Positions 39,116-50,171 of a DNA stretch of 64,000 bases are shown here, in pieces. How positions within the stretch are numbered: the first letter of the stretch is position 1; every line of letters begins with the position of its first letter. Source of the DNA: Fratercula arctica (lineage: Eukaryota; Chordata; Aves; Charadriiformes; Alcidae); NCBI GenBank assembly GCA_947846985.1, contig CANTUZ010000006.1, positions 44,127,707-44,191,706 on the forward strand, read 5' to 3'. The position numbers were made by a program, and so were the translations under genes. Below the pieces are notes generated by a model. That model had not been told where the DNA came from, searched no databases, and worked only from the letters and a program-made list of their open reading frames with translations.

Positions 39116-40351
39116 AAAAAACCAGCAGGCATTTTCTCACCCACTTACTTGAACCGTTTGGGACTATTTGGGTGAGTAACACGAGTGGGGTTCTGCACTG
39201 AAGCTCCTAATATAAAGCCTTCAAAAATTAATGTGTATCTGGAGTCTGAAAGCAGCTCCTTTATAGTGATAATTTTTTGCGCAAGCAAAGCTGTACAGTG
39301 GCATAATAAAGACTTAAATAATGAAACGATGAGGCAGTAAGCGATACCTCTGAGAAGTGTTAATAATAGTAGACTACGGTTTCAGGTTTCTGTTGTTGGG
39401 ACTGCTTAGGTGTGAGGGAACACGAAGCCTCACCCTTCTCGGTAGCTCTTCAGCAATGTCAAGCCTTACAGCCCTATCACCTTCTCAAAGGCTCCTGCTC
39501 GGGTTGGAGAGAGGAGTGCTTTACAACACGCTGGAGAAGAGCGTAGGATGCTCTCTGGAGGAGCATCTCACTTGCTCCTTGCTTAAGTGTATGAATACTT
39601 TATTATTTTTTTTTTCTTATTAAAACAAAACCAAGATACAAACCTGACAAAAAAAACCCCAACCAAACCCAACCAATTTGACATGATTAGGTTGTCACAA
39701 ATGCAGATTTCTGCCTAAGTTTGCTGGCTGGCTTTCCTGCAGCTTTCTGACCTCCTAGAGAACATAATCTTGCGTGAAGTCTAACACTCTCATCCTTGGA
39801 GCTCGTTGGCACTTTAGTTTTATAGCTCTGATCCTGTGAGAAATAGACTTGTGTCCCTCAGACTTTGAATTGACCAGTTGGTATTGGCTTTGTTACATAG
39901 TCAAAGAGTCTGCATTGCCTTTGACTCAAAATCCAAAAGCGAAGGTTTTGGTATAAATTATGAGAAGGTATTTTTGCAGAGTGCTGCAAGCTAGTCGCAA
40001 AGGAGCCTCCTGTTCCTTCAGTGTCTCCTCAGCATCCAAATGCTGGTTGCAAGGATAAGTGTAGAAACCACCCAGATGACTTTCCTGAACTTTTTATGTA
40101 CTAAGCCAAAACAAAAGCAAAGCAAAAAATAATAACAAAAAGCGCCAGATGATCAGATCAATGTAATTATCACATTGAGTAATCCAGATGAAATAAGCTG
40201 GTACCTGGATAGCTGTGTAAGGAATTAAAGGACAGTCTTGGCAAGGTGTTAGTCCTCAGAGCAAATAGGACAACACCATCTGTGCTGGCAACTGATTTCT
40301 CTTTTACAAAGGCATCCAGGTGTATCCCAAAATGCATCTAATAATTCTGGG

Positions 40352-40669
40352 CTTGGAAATGTCGCAAGTCATTTGAGATGTCCACACGTATTCTGAGATA
40401 CTTCGGTTCAAGGGTCAGTCCATCAGCAGTATGTCAACTACCCTAAAAATTAACGTTTAAAAAAAGGCATTAAGAGCAGAGGCCAAACAGAAGGCTGGAG
40501 ATGCACTCCTCATGAGTCAGAAGTCATATGTTTTTTCAGCTGGACACACAAAGAGGTTCCTGATGTTTGCAGTATTTTTTTTTTTCCTAAAAATATAAAA
40601 AGGTATATTGTAACCTGCTCCGAGGGCAGTTGCTTTTGGCTTGTCATACCCATCTTATGTACTATATGA
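40352..40669 (+). repeat. Inverted-repeat arm A of a compound rearrangement
   Basis: These 318 bp, starting CTTGGAAATGTCGC and ending GTACTATATGA, recur as the reverse complement at 41105-41420. I count six substitutions plus an 11-versus-9 T-run difference, about 98% identity. Most of the differences are transitions. The arm is non-coding, and I recognise no transposon ends or target-site duplication around it. Confidence 0.95.
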
Positions 40670-40983
40670 GCCCCTTATCTAATGACTGTTGTTTTTTTTT
40701 TTTTTCTTCTGCAAACTCAAAGTTTGATTTTTCTGGTTATGAACCCACTTACACTGAAAGCACACGGAACAGAGATTCCCCCAGAGCGTACCAAAATCAG
40801 CTGATTTCTCCCAGCTTTCGGAATACTGTCTTCCATTGCTTGCAAAACCCTCCTCTGTCCTCAGTGCAGCACTCGTCCCCGTGCTGCAGGTCTCTGCTTT
40901 GTGTTCTGCCCCGCTTCCCCGCGGGGAGCTCCCCTCGAGGCCGGGGAGCTGCCTGCATGCAGAGTAAGAGTTAGTGAGCTCCC
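40670..40983. other. Unique spacer X between arm A and arm B
   Basis: This is the only part of the compound region that is not duplicated. It has a T-run near 40690-40704, and its right half (about 40850-40970) is GC-rich, with a small palindromic GC block around CCCCGCGGGG. The 114-codon ORF 40630-40974 spans it but has no recognisable domain. Confidence 0.7.
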
Positions 40984-41104
40984 GTGGTGATCAGGGCAGG
41001 CTTTTGCCCCCAGTGTTTGATAAAATTCTGTATAATTGTTTATATAAAGGGGCAAAAAAAAAAAAAAAAAAGAGAGGGGGGAATCAACACCCCTTCCCCC
41101 TTGG
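40984..41104 (+). repeat. Inverted-repeat arm B of the compound rearrangement
   Basis: About 121 bp, starting GTGGTGATCAGGGC and ending CCTTCCCCCTTGG, recur as the reverse complement at 41416-41529. The arms differ by about five substitutions and by the length of an A run (roughly 18 versus 10). B ends with CTTGG, the same five bases that begin arm A. Confidence 0.93.
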
Positions 41105-41420
41105 TCATATAGTACATAAGATGGGCATGACAAGCCAAAAGCAACTGCCCTCTGAGCAAGTTACAATATACCTTTTTATATTTTTAGGAAAAAAAAATAC
41201 TGCAAACATCAGGAACCTCTTTGTGTGTCCAGCTGAAAAAACATATGACTTCTGACTCACGAGGAGTGCATCTCCAGCCTTCTGTTTGGCCTCTGCTCTT
41301 AATGCCTTTTTTTAAACGTTAATTTTTAGGGTAGTTGACATACTGCTGATGGACTGACCCTTGAACCGAAGTATCTCAGAATACGTGTGGACATCTCAAA
41401 TGACTTGTGACGTTTCCAAG
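41105..41420 (-). repeat. Arm A', inverted copy of A
   Basis: This copy starts directly after arm B, without a spacer, as TCATATAGTACATAAG and runs leftward through A to CTTGG (seen as CCAAG at 41416-41420). It shares those five bases with the start of B'. Confidence 0.95.
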
Positions 41421-41529
41421 GGGGAAGGGGTGTTGATTCCCCCCTCTCTTTTTTTTTTCCCCCCTTTATATAAACAATTATACAGAATTATATCACACAT
41501 TGGGGGCAAAAGCCTGCCCTGATCGCCAC
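41416..41529 (-). repeat. Arm B', inverted copy of B
   Basis: Starts CCAAGGGGGAAGGGG and ends GATCGCCAC, where the match to B stops. A' and B' together equal the reverse complement of B fused directly to A at CTTGG, an adjacency that does not exist in the left part of the locus, where X separates A from B. Confidence 0.93.
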
Positions 41530-44500
41530 CTTGCAGTATTAACCTCTTGGTAATTTACCACCATCTAAATTTTCACTGAAACGTATAGTCTTGATATGAG
41601 GAGTGGCTGAGGGAGCTGGGCTTGTTTATCCTGGAGAAAAGGAGGCTGAGGGGAGACCTTATTGCTCTCTTACAACTCCCTGAAAGGGTGAAAGAATTTG
41701 AAAAAATAGCAGACAGCTATGTCTGTCTGTATTTATGAATTAGCACTGTAGTATAACATTATTTTTTAAGTTTCTGAAGAAAGCTTCTTTATTCAAAGTT
41801 TCTTGGCTTCCTGGTGGGATAAAGTAGGCTTGAAACTAGCCAGAGAGATGTCTAGAAGACACATGGAAATAAATGTGAGAAACAGAACTATAGCCTGTGC
41901 CGTGCTAGTGACAAAGGCTGCAAACAGAGTACAGTCAAAGTACACAGGTGATCCTGTTATCTTAACAACTATTTGCATAATAACAGAAGGATTTAGATTA
42001 ACTATGTAATTAACTGCTACAGAAAGGCCACTGTGTGTGAAATAGCTGGGAACACACCTGCCTGTTTAAAAAAGTACCTTTTAAGATGATATTGGTGGTG
42101 GTGGTGGGGAAGAGATGATTATGGACAAGAAGCAGAACTTCAAAGACTCCCTTCCAATGTCTGTGCTATCCATAGCCTCTTTCTCCAAAGCCCCCATCTG
42201 TTTTCAAAAGCAGGACCAATGCTGCATTTTCCACTTGCACGAATTTATTTATATTTTGGTTATCGATGACTAATTCTGGTAGCCCCCCTCCCAGCCTGCT
42301 CCGCGTACCCTGAGCAAACGTTAGTCAGCCTTGGGCCAGCTTTCCATTCTGTCCCCTTCCCACCAGATGCTGAGGGGGCCCTTTACATCTGGGTTTTTCA
42401 GAGCTGCTTTCTCTTTGCAGATAAATTCTTGAGGTGGAAAAGAATAAACTTTTATAGTTAAGTTTTATTTAAACTCAGGCAGTAATTATGTGCTCTGTAC
42501 CCAGACAACTTTGCAAGGCCAGTTAACTTTCTTGTAAACAGTAGTTTTGTAGTGTTTTTTTTCTTTTGTGTGTGTGCATAGTAACAGCTTCTAAAAGGTT
42601 TAGAATGCTTTAAAAAAGATATTTCATGACTCTCTGGTGTGAGTTAACATTTCCTGTATGTCCTTTTCCTCTTTGACTTTGTCATTGTGGGTTAATTCAC
42701 TCAAAATATATAATGCCATTTCTCTATATTTTAACTTTTATGGGTTGTTTGTCTCTACTTCATATGGGTTAATTATGTAAATCTTTGTTTCATGTCACAT
42801 AAGTCTCTTCATTTCACACCTCCCTGGAGCTGGTTAATACCCAATAAAGGTGTCTGTCTTATTTTTTATTTGTGTGTGTGCCTCCTGATACAAGTTAATG
42901 CTCTGTAAGACCTGGGGTTTAAATTATTTAAAGGATGTTGGATCTTTCTACTTTGTGTCAATGCAAGTTGTATTCAAGATATATATTTTTAAATATATTT
43001 TTCAAGAGACAATAAACTAGCCTTATAATTCTACACGTCAAACTCGAAGTGTTTGAGTAAATATGGTGTAGAATGAATATATAGTCTCAATATTTTCAGC
43101 TGTTTTACGCCGGTATCTCTTTGGGGTGTTTTTTCTGCGTGTATTGGAGCTTATGAGGAGCAGGAATGTAATAACTTCTTTAATAATCAACAGACTGTAA
43201 CAAATATCATGATTAACTTCGATGTTGCTTGATTTGCAGGTGGGCAATGCAGGAGTTGGCTGCAGTTGGAGGGGGGTCAGGGCCCTGAAATGCTCCTGGG
43301 GCAGCACCAGAGTTATGCTTAACTCCAAGAAACTTTTGAGGCAGTAAGATGGGGGTTGTGTGCGTTAAAACAAGCGGTATTTTAATGATATTTAATTAAT
43401 ACATTTTTATACAGACTATAGACTAAGTGATGCTACTAAAGGTAAAAAAAACCCAAAACATATGTTAGAAAAAAAGCATTTAGCACCGAGATGCAGCCTC
43501 CTGACCCCAAACTGGCTGACAAAGCTGCCTACTCTGGTTATGACGAAGAACTCCGTATGCAAAGCCAAAAGAAAGCAAGCCTTGTGTTAGGGAATTGTTG
43601 TGTTGTTTGGAGCCTCTTGATAGATTTTGCAGGGTGTGTTATCACACCATCATTTCAAGACTCTAGCTCTAAAATCAGGAAGCAAAACAAAAGAGCTTGA
43701 GAATCCGGAACAGTTTGGTAAACAAGATAATTAATGCATTTCCTCTGTAAGCATACGCAGGAGTTCAGTCAGGGAATGCAAATTGAACTGAACCCTACTC
43801 TTTATTAGAGAATTTCCTTCTGCTTCCCTCTCGACGTGAAAACTTTTCATCTTTTGGAAAATTCCAAATAGCTCACCCTCCCTAGCAATCTCTGTATGCT
43901 TGCTTGGGCTTTCAGGAGTAGAGTAGATAAGTGCCAGGGAGGACGCTGTTTTGGCTGAGTACAGCGCCTAGGTGAGATGCTTGGTTTGTGTGCTTTACTA
44001 GAAATCTAAAGAAATAACTGTGGAGACAAAGTCGACGTTTTCAAAGTGTAACAACTGATGGCTGAGGTGCAACTCTCACCTCTCTGAAATATAAAATACA
44101 GTTGTGGATGAGTATGTATGTATAAAAGTGCATTCCAGGGCGCTTATTTATATTTTTTTCTGCTATGCTCTCTTCTTTCTATTCTTTTCCTTTTCTTATT
44201 TTTTCCTTACGAACTCCATTTCTGTTGCTCCCAGATGTTCATTTTTGTGCGCACGAGAGTACAGTATGCCTGACTCTGGGCTGTGCGCGGCTCATGCATA
44301 GACCACCTTCTTCTCCTTGCCTCTTTTCTTTTCCGTCAAAACAAAGTAAAATTCAGAATACGTGGACATAAACTGCTTGATTTAATTTGAGGTTAACCTT
44401 GAGTAATTTTGAAATTTCTATTTCTTATAATTTAGCCCCCTCCCCTCAAAAGGTTAAAAAGTGCAAATCCCACTGCAACAACAAAAAGTTACTCCTCCAA

Positions 44501-45484
44501 TACCATAACAAATCTCTTATTTCAGCCTCTAGTTTCCTTCCAAAATATGTTTGTTTGTCTTGGATTAATATCTGGAATAGATGGTCTGTTTCTCAGTCCA
44601 TGTGCAACAGATTGTGTGGATGAGCAAAGGAGAAGGCTGTCAGTGAAATTGTTTGCTCTGGTGTGGTCAGCAGGGAGAGGGATGATATATAAAAAGGTTT
44701 AAAGGATTTATCAATACTTACTGTTGCAGCTGAGCTGCTATGGTGAGTGAAAGCTCTTGGTACAGAATGAGATTCTTACCTGACTTGTGGCTGAAGCAAT
44801 ATTTGCAATGAGAAATCTGACTTTTTAACCTATGTATATGGTTATAGATGGTTGTAATTACATTCCTTTTGATAGCGGTGACATAATCTTAATTTTAAAA
44901 AGTTAGTTTTTAAGGTGTATATCAATGGGATGAAAATACAGATAAAATCCTCACAAAATATCTGGCCCCTGCGCAGTAAATACTCCTTGCAGCTCATCCC
45001 GCTGTTTGTGCTCTCCTGTGATCAACAAATAATCTTCTCTCGCGCGTACCTGCACACCCAGTAACCTAGCGATCTGGAGGTTTGCCAGGCGTCGGGTTCC
45101 TTGATTGCTGACAGAAGTCAAAGACAGAAGGAGATGTCCCTCTAAGCCGCCTGTTGTCCTGTAACTGCAGGATTAGCCTTCGCAGCAATAATAATAATAT
45201 AGATCTTTCTCTACTAAACGTTTAAGTGACTCTTTACTTTCATCCTTCTCTAAGGGATGCTGTTACTTAATCTATTAGTACTTGTGCTGCTTAATTTTCC
45301 TTAGTGCAAAATTAAGCAAACCGAAACTCCAGGCTTAAGTTAATCCTAGTTTTATAGTTCTGTTGTGCGCTGTGTGGACAAGCGGGTGTCGTAGTGGCAG
45401 GTTGTTGCGCTGCACACCTCTGTCTTGAGGCGTGAAAGAGAAGATGTATGCTGTGACGATGGTAAGACTCCTTTAACCTTATAT
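41530..45484. other. Unique DNA without a supported gene
   Basis: Besides the CR1 piece at 41593-41690, the stretch has a GGT-repeat (about 42092-42107) and a pyrimidine-rich segment at 44155-44350 that carries chance ORFs. Several AT-rich blocks (42640-43010) have ATATAT-type sequence. No gene was recognised. Confidence 0.6.
41593..41690 (+). mobile_element. Internal CR1 fragment, plus strand
   Basis: GAGGAGTGGCTGAGGGAGCT, then GGGCTTGTTTATCCTGGAGA, AAAGGAGGCTGAGGGGAGAC, CTTATTGCTCTCTTACAACT and CCCTGAAAGGGTG match the CR1 segment upstream of the 3' tail, in consensus order. It stops before the 3' tail, unlike typical CR1 copies, which keep the 3' end. It lies about 65 bp beyond the compound inverted repeat, so the rearrangement may have cut it. 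Confidence 0.85.
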
Positions 45485-45844
45485 CTACATGGGTAAATTG
45501 ACGCCCAGAGCATTTGAATTGTTTTGAGAACTATACAAGAAGAGCTGGAACAAGATAGCATAGCATTTATTGGGGATTTTATTGGGCATAGGAAAATCTA
45601 ACAGCTTGTTTTTTTCAGTGTAAAATTGTAATATAAACTCAAAATGCCACAAAATGAATCCAATCTCCTTGCGTTCTTGAAATTTCAGTGTCGCAGCCTT
45701 TCTTGCATGTTTTACTTTGTTTTCAGTGGGTCTCTTCACTTTGAAAACTTTAGGTGATTTTGTGGCTACTGAAGGATTTTGTGCTGTAATTTTCGTAAGG
45801 CCATTACCAATCATATCGCATGTCCTGACTAATCTTTCATTCTC
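45485..45844 (-). CDS. Candidate terminal exon, product not recognised
   Basis: On the minus strand an acceptor-like CTAACTTCCACAG precedes an open frame that begins ENERLVRTCDMIGNG. It continues through a basic stretch (KVFKVKRPTENKVKHARKAA) and stops at 45485. Two AATAAA polyadenylation-type hexamers lie on the same strand at 45566-45571 and 45578-45583, but inside the open frame. The basic stretch loosely recalls small Lys-rich nucleolar proteins, too weakly to name one. A shorter exon ending at the GATTG/GTAATG donor near 45807 is also possible. Length alone is not significant, so a chance ORF is a real alternative. Confidence 0.18.
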   Translation of the reverse strand, partial: ENERLVRTCDMIGNGLTKITAQNPSVATKSPKVFKVKRPTENKVKHARKAATLKFQERKEIGFILWHFEFILQFYTEKNKLLDFPMPNKIPNKCYAILFQLFLYSSQNNSNALGVNLPM

Positions 45845-48800
45845 CTGTGGAAGTTAGAAAGGGCTTTTCTACAACGGAATTGGGACAATTACTTCAGCAA
45901 AATTACAGTACATTAGCTGTGAAGTGTCTGAAGATGGCAGCCAATTTCTGCTGTTTGATCAGGATATTCAAGATCCTCCTCATTCGATAAGAACAAAAAC
46001 TCTCAGAAGAGGAAATGAGATGTAATGGTAATTTCCAGATTGCCTGTCAGCCCTAAACACATTTCTATCCATCAAGACAGTGGCATAACTTTGACTTCTC
46101 TAGAATTTTATGGTTAATTTGCATAACCCACAGCACCGTACTTTTCTTGAGGCTTTACAGCAACTTTTCTACATGTAAGTCATAGAAAATCCTTCTTCAT
46201 AGTGTAAAGGAAGGCTAAAGAAGTTTACTGTCACTGTATGACTCATTATCTGAACGTATCATGGTACTGCTGCACAACTTGTGTATAGCTTTCGATAAAA
46301 ATGACTGCTGTAAAATCAAAGCTCTCCTTAAATAAACCACACAGGTATTATTTTATGCCCCTATATCTGTGGCTGTGGTAATAAGTACTCAGCAGTAGGG
46401 TTTTTACAGTTTTTGAAGGCTTGGTGTTAGACGACTGGTTAAATGAGTGGCTTTCTGTCTGCCAGATAAGGGCTCCTGAATTTATTGTCTCTGGAATAGC
46501 AAGGACACGTGTCCTCCTGGCTGTCGGGACTACAGACAGAAAACATAATGCTCAAATATTCAGACTTATGAACCGGGTTTATTTTGTGGTAAGTGACTGA
46601 ACTTGCTGGTTCAGTTCACAAGGAGTTCCCAATAAGTTCTTGTAGAATGAAGGCTTTACTGCTGCTTCAGATGATATCAGTACAATGAGAAAGGGAAGCG
46701 AAGTCCTTAAATAAGTTACGGGGGAAAAAGGGATTAACAGTTTTAACTTTTATTTAGATTTTCCTAGGAGGTAGCCTATGCTTGACAAAAGTGCAGGCAG
46801 CAGTGCAGCTCTACCAAGGGCTCTGACCTATGTGATAGCAGAAGATGGTTAGCCTGAAAGCAAAAGGCTTAAGGAAAATGGAAGCAAAAAAGAAAATGGA
46901 TTTTTTTAACATAAAAATAAAGGATAAGAATATGAAACATAAATGAAGAGAACAGCGTTCTTGTCCTCAGTTAAAACTGAAAGAAGAGGCGTTACTATCT
47001 TACTTGCTGCTCTGTTTTAGTGGGAAGATTTAAAAGGGAAGGAAGAAGAGGTTCATCTTCCTCAGAGGGATGCTAGAAGGGTAAAGGACTTCTCTGGAAA
47101 TGATTTCTGTCAGTAGTGCTAACAATCTGCTTTTGGGTAGTTTCCTGTCATGTTATCTGAATGTATAAAGGGGCAATCAACAAGAAGAGTTTAATTTGAC
47201 TTTAAATGTAGTCTGAGATGGATTGGGATGACTGAATGCAGGGGGATAATGAGGAGGCAAGAGACCTTCTGAAGAAGGTCCCTTACATAGAGCAGTGCTA
47301 TCTTGTGTTCACGCTTCTGTAACACAAATGCTAGAAATGGTTCATTCCTGTTTAGTGAAATCTGAAAAATTCAGTCATTTGCTGCGTTGAAAGAACTGTG
47401 GTGACATGGTCTCTGCTGCATTAAGGTGTTTTTTTTTTAATCGTATATAATAGTTCAAAATAAACAAAGCAACAATTTGATCCAAATGTTAATCCTGCTT
47501 TAAAGTTATATGTCTATTTTACCTGTGTGTTTTAGAAGAGTTTGCCTGTATCCTTTACATATTCATAATTCATAATATAATTATTATAATTCTAGTGGAT
47601 TTATAAGTACATTTTTATAGTTATAATCCTACACGTATACAGCTGTAAACTGGAAGATAATAGACATTATACTAGGAAAAATGTATTCCTGTGATTTCGC
47701 ACCACCCACCCCAAATTGTACAGTTGGATTTATCATACTGGTTCTAGCACAGATGTGGTCTCAACGGCTTCTATAGTAATTATGGAAAATTTACTTAGGC
47801 CGGTCCGGGCTGATTAAGGAACATCAGGTTTCAGCAGTGTGGGTGTGCTCCGCAAAGATTGGTCAAACAACAGTTAGGATGTGCTCAATCCTCTTGGGCT
47901 CCAATTAAGCCTCTGCTTATCCCTCTACTTAGCAAAGCTCCGAGGTATGTTTCATGTTAGCTGATCTACATAATCTGTGCCCTACCACAGGGGTGGAATC
48001 GCAGCTATGCTTTCTTCCAGAGCCAGTGGGCATAGCAGCGGTCATGGCTGAATTAAATTTTCTGTTTAAATGCTTACGTTTTCTTTATTTTTTTTTTCCC
48101 ATAAATGTTTCACATCAACCACTGGTTGAATGGTGACTTTTCACAAACTGTGTGGTATTAAAAGTCTAAAACCAGGAAAAATATTCCTGAGTGTGATCTG
48201 CAAAACTCTGCAGATTGGTCGCTGTACATGGAACGCTTTTGGATGAGAAGTTTTCTTTTTTTCTCTGCCTTCCGCATCTCTGGAAGCTTCATCCCTTATA
48301 AATACTCAGAACTATCTCCTGACTTCTTGCAGTGATATCACTTGTAGACTGGAAACATCAGACTGAAGGTGAACAGACTTCATCTGATAGCGCGACTTAC
48401 TGAAGCTATCAGATACAGAGCAGCAACCCAGCCTTTTTGCTGAATTGTTTGTTTTCAGGAAGGGTTTTATTTTTAGTGCACTTTTCTTGCAGCATTTTCT
48501 GTGGTGTTTTATCGACAACCTAGTCATATAGATGGACCTGCTCCCTGCCTGAAAAACTGATGATCTGGCAAGAGGTGAGCTATCAGGTGGACAATATGGG
48601 CTGTGTGATACTGTACTGCAGAAGATGGGAGAGGGCAGGGTTGATTTGGGAATCACTTTTTTGCCTGCATATATGGCGTTTATTGCTGTAGCTTCCAAGC
48701 ATACACAGATGTGATTGCGGCTAAACCCATGGAAGGGTGATGGAAGTTGGGAGCGATTGGGAAGGAGGGGAATGGGTAGCAGAGCAGCCTGCTTTAGGCA

Positions 48801-50072
48801 AGAGTAAATGCTCAATAACAATGGAGAGATACTAGAGAAAGAGGAGGATGAGGCTGAAAAATAGGCTTTGAGATCAATTTTGGGAGAGGTAATGCCCGAC
48901 TTTGGGGTCTGTTGTGTATTGTGGAGTAGGCATAAGCCAGGCTGAAGAGTGTATCCAGGTTAAGAGCATGGATGTGGACAGACTGCTTGGCATGTTCAGA
49001 GTTGCAGGGGAGGAGCAAGAAAGGATGACAGTTGGAGAAAATTATATCTCCTGAAATAGTTTGTCTCCGAGAGTATGTTTTGTTCCTGGGACTACAGGAA
49101 AGGTATCATTTTTGATGACTAGTCTGTCTATAATTAGGCTCCTAAGCTGCTGCCAAGGAGAGTGTGGTTTTTCAAAGGAACGTGTGCCAAATGTATTGAA
49201 TTAGTTAGAAACAAATGGGCTTTGTTTACATTTTTGAGGTAACTTCCTAATTATGTTAGGTTCAAGGGCTGAGAATGCTGACAAGCAACGAAAATAAACA
49301 GGTGATGTAAGGGAACCATTAGATACTTTTCTTAGAGTGAAAGCATTGATAGCACATCCCTAAGTAGCAAGAATATTACAACTAAAGGGGTGAAGTATAG
49401 TTAGCACCTAAAGGCTAATCATAGAATAACACATGCATTTCATTTATTATGTAGAATAAACGCAGTTATCACACCTTGTCTGAAACCTTCAACTCACCTA
49501 GTTAAAAGAAAAGCTTTTCTTTTTATTCTTCTGAAGATGTAATATAAAATGTCATGTGAATGTAAACAGAACGAGCATGTCTACATTTTTTAATAGGAAT
49601 TCAGTTTTGATCAAGGCTGAGGTTCTGTTCACACTGTTTAATTTTAGACCATCAATGTCAACAGTTTCTACAGAAAAGAACATTCACCCTAAAAATGGGA
49701 AGCCCTTCAGATAGATTTTGCACATATGTGAGTATCTTTTATAGCATCTCTGTTTCACTGTGCCCAACATAAAACAAACGATGCGCATCATAACTCGAAT
49801 AGCCTGCAGGGTGCGACAGACCATGGGGTCCCAGACCAGAGATCCCCTTGCACCTCCAGATCTACTGATGTTTTCCCACACTGATGTCAATCTAGATTCT
49901 GCTGATGGTTTCCACGTGATTCCTGGACAGAATTTTCCAATACATGACTACTATTGCCAGAAATGCTGTTAAATGCAAAGTCAAACACTTTTGTCTTGTC
50001 CCCAATGGACAGAGATGTAGAACGAATTCTGTTCCTTTGAAGGAGTTATCGTATCCTTCCCTTTTGTCTTAC

Positions 50073-50171
50073 CTCCAGAAGTTTCTGCTTTTCTCCTCAG
50101 TTTGATCAACCTCTCATCATTGGTCCTCTTTTCTAGTCCAACAATAATTGTCCCTGCTTTTCTTATTTTTC
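50073..50171 (-). CDS. Candidate 99-bp internal exon, product not recognised
   Basis: The minus strand has a good acceptor (AAGTTCACTTCAG) and a strong donor (CTGGAG followed by GTAAGAC) 99 bp apart. The open frame enters and leaves in the same phase, 33 residues: GKIRKAGTIIVGLEK followed by RTNDERLIKLRRKAETSG, strongly charged in its second half. The phase-symmetric length and paired splice sites are what a real cassette exon would show. The open frame also extends well beyond both splice sites (49981-50367), and its phase does not join to the candidate at 45485-45844. I do not recognise the peptide. Confidence 0.2.

Larger units (their letters stand above)
26568..40351. other. Long unique stretch without a supported gene
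   Basis: Nearly 14 kb lacks any recognisable interspersed repeat or gene. Simple features are the T10A15 tract (26638-26662), an 11-bp hairpin (27064-27090), C11 (28306-28316), A19 (30160-30178), C16 (32430-32445), a 12-bp tandem duplication (32843-32866), G10 near 33004-33013, C18 (39098-39115) and the tRNA-like fold at 37524-37583. Around 30420-30520 the string AACCCAAGG recurs three times at irregular spacing. Minus-strand frames such as 38122-38502 (126 codons) are not recognisable. AT-rich parts such as 31000-31600, 33290-33480 and 37690-37920 have the texture of conserved non-coding DNA, which is untested. Confidence 0.6.

Noticed and set aside
40630..40974. 114-codon ORF across spacer X of the inverted-repeat locus
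   Set aside because: It starts inside arm A, runs through a T-tract coding for Phe, and has no domain. It is treated as chance.
48312..48821. 169-codon minus-strand ORF
   Set aside because: It lies opposite a purine-rich plus strand, so stops are rare. The translation is Ser/Leu/Lys-rich without motifs or splice-site support.
49760..49972. 70-codon plus-strand ORF with several Cys and charged residues
   Set aside because: Looked somewhat protein-like, but there are no good splice sites on both sides and no recognised family.
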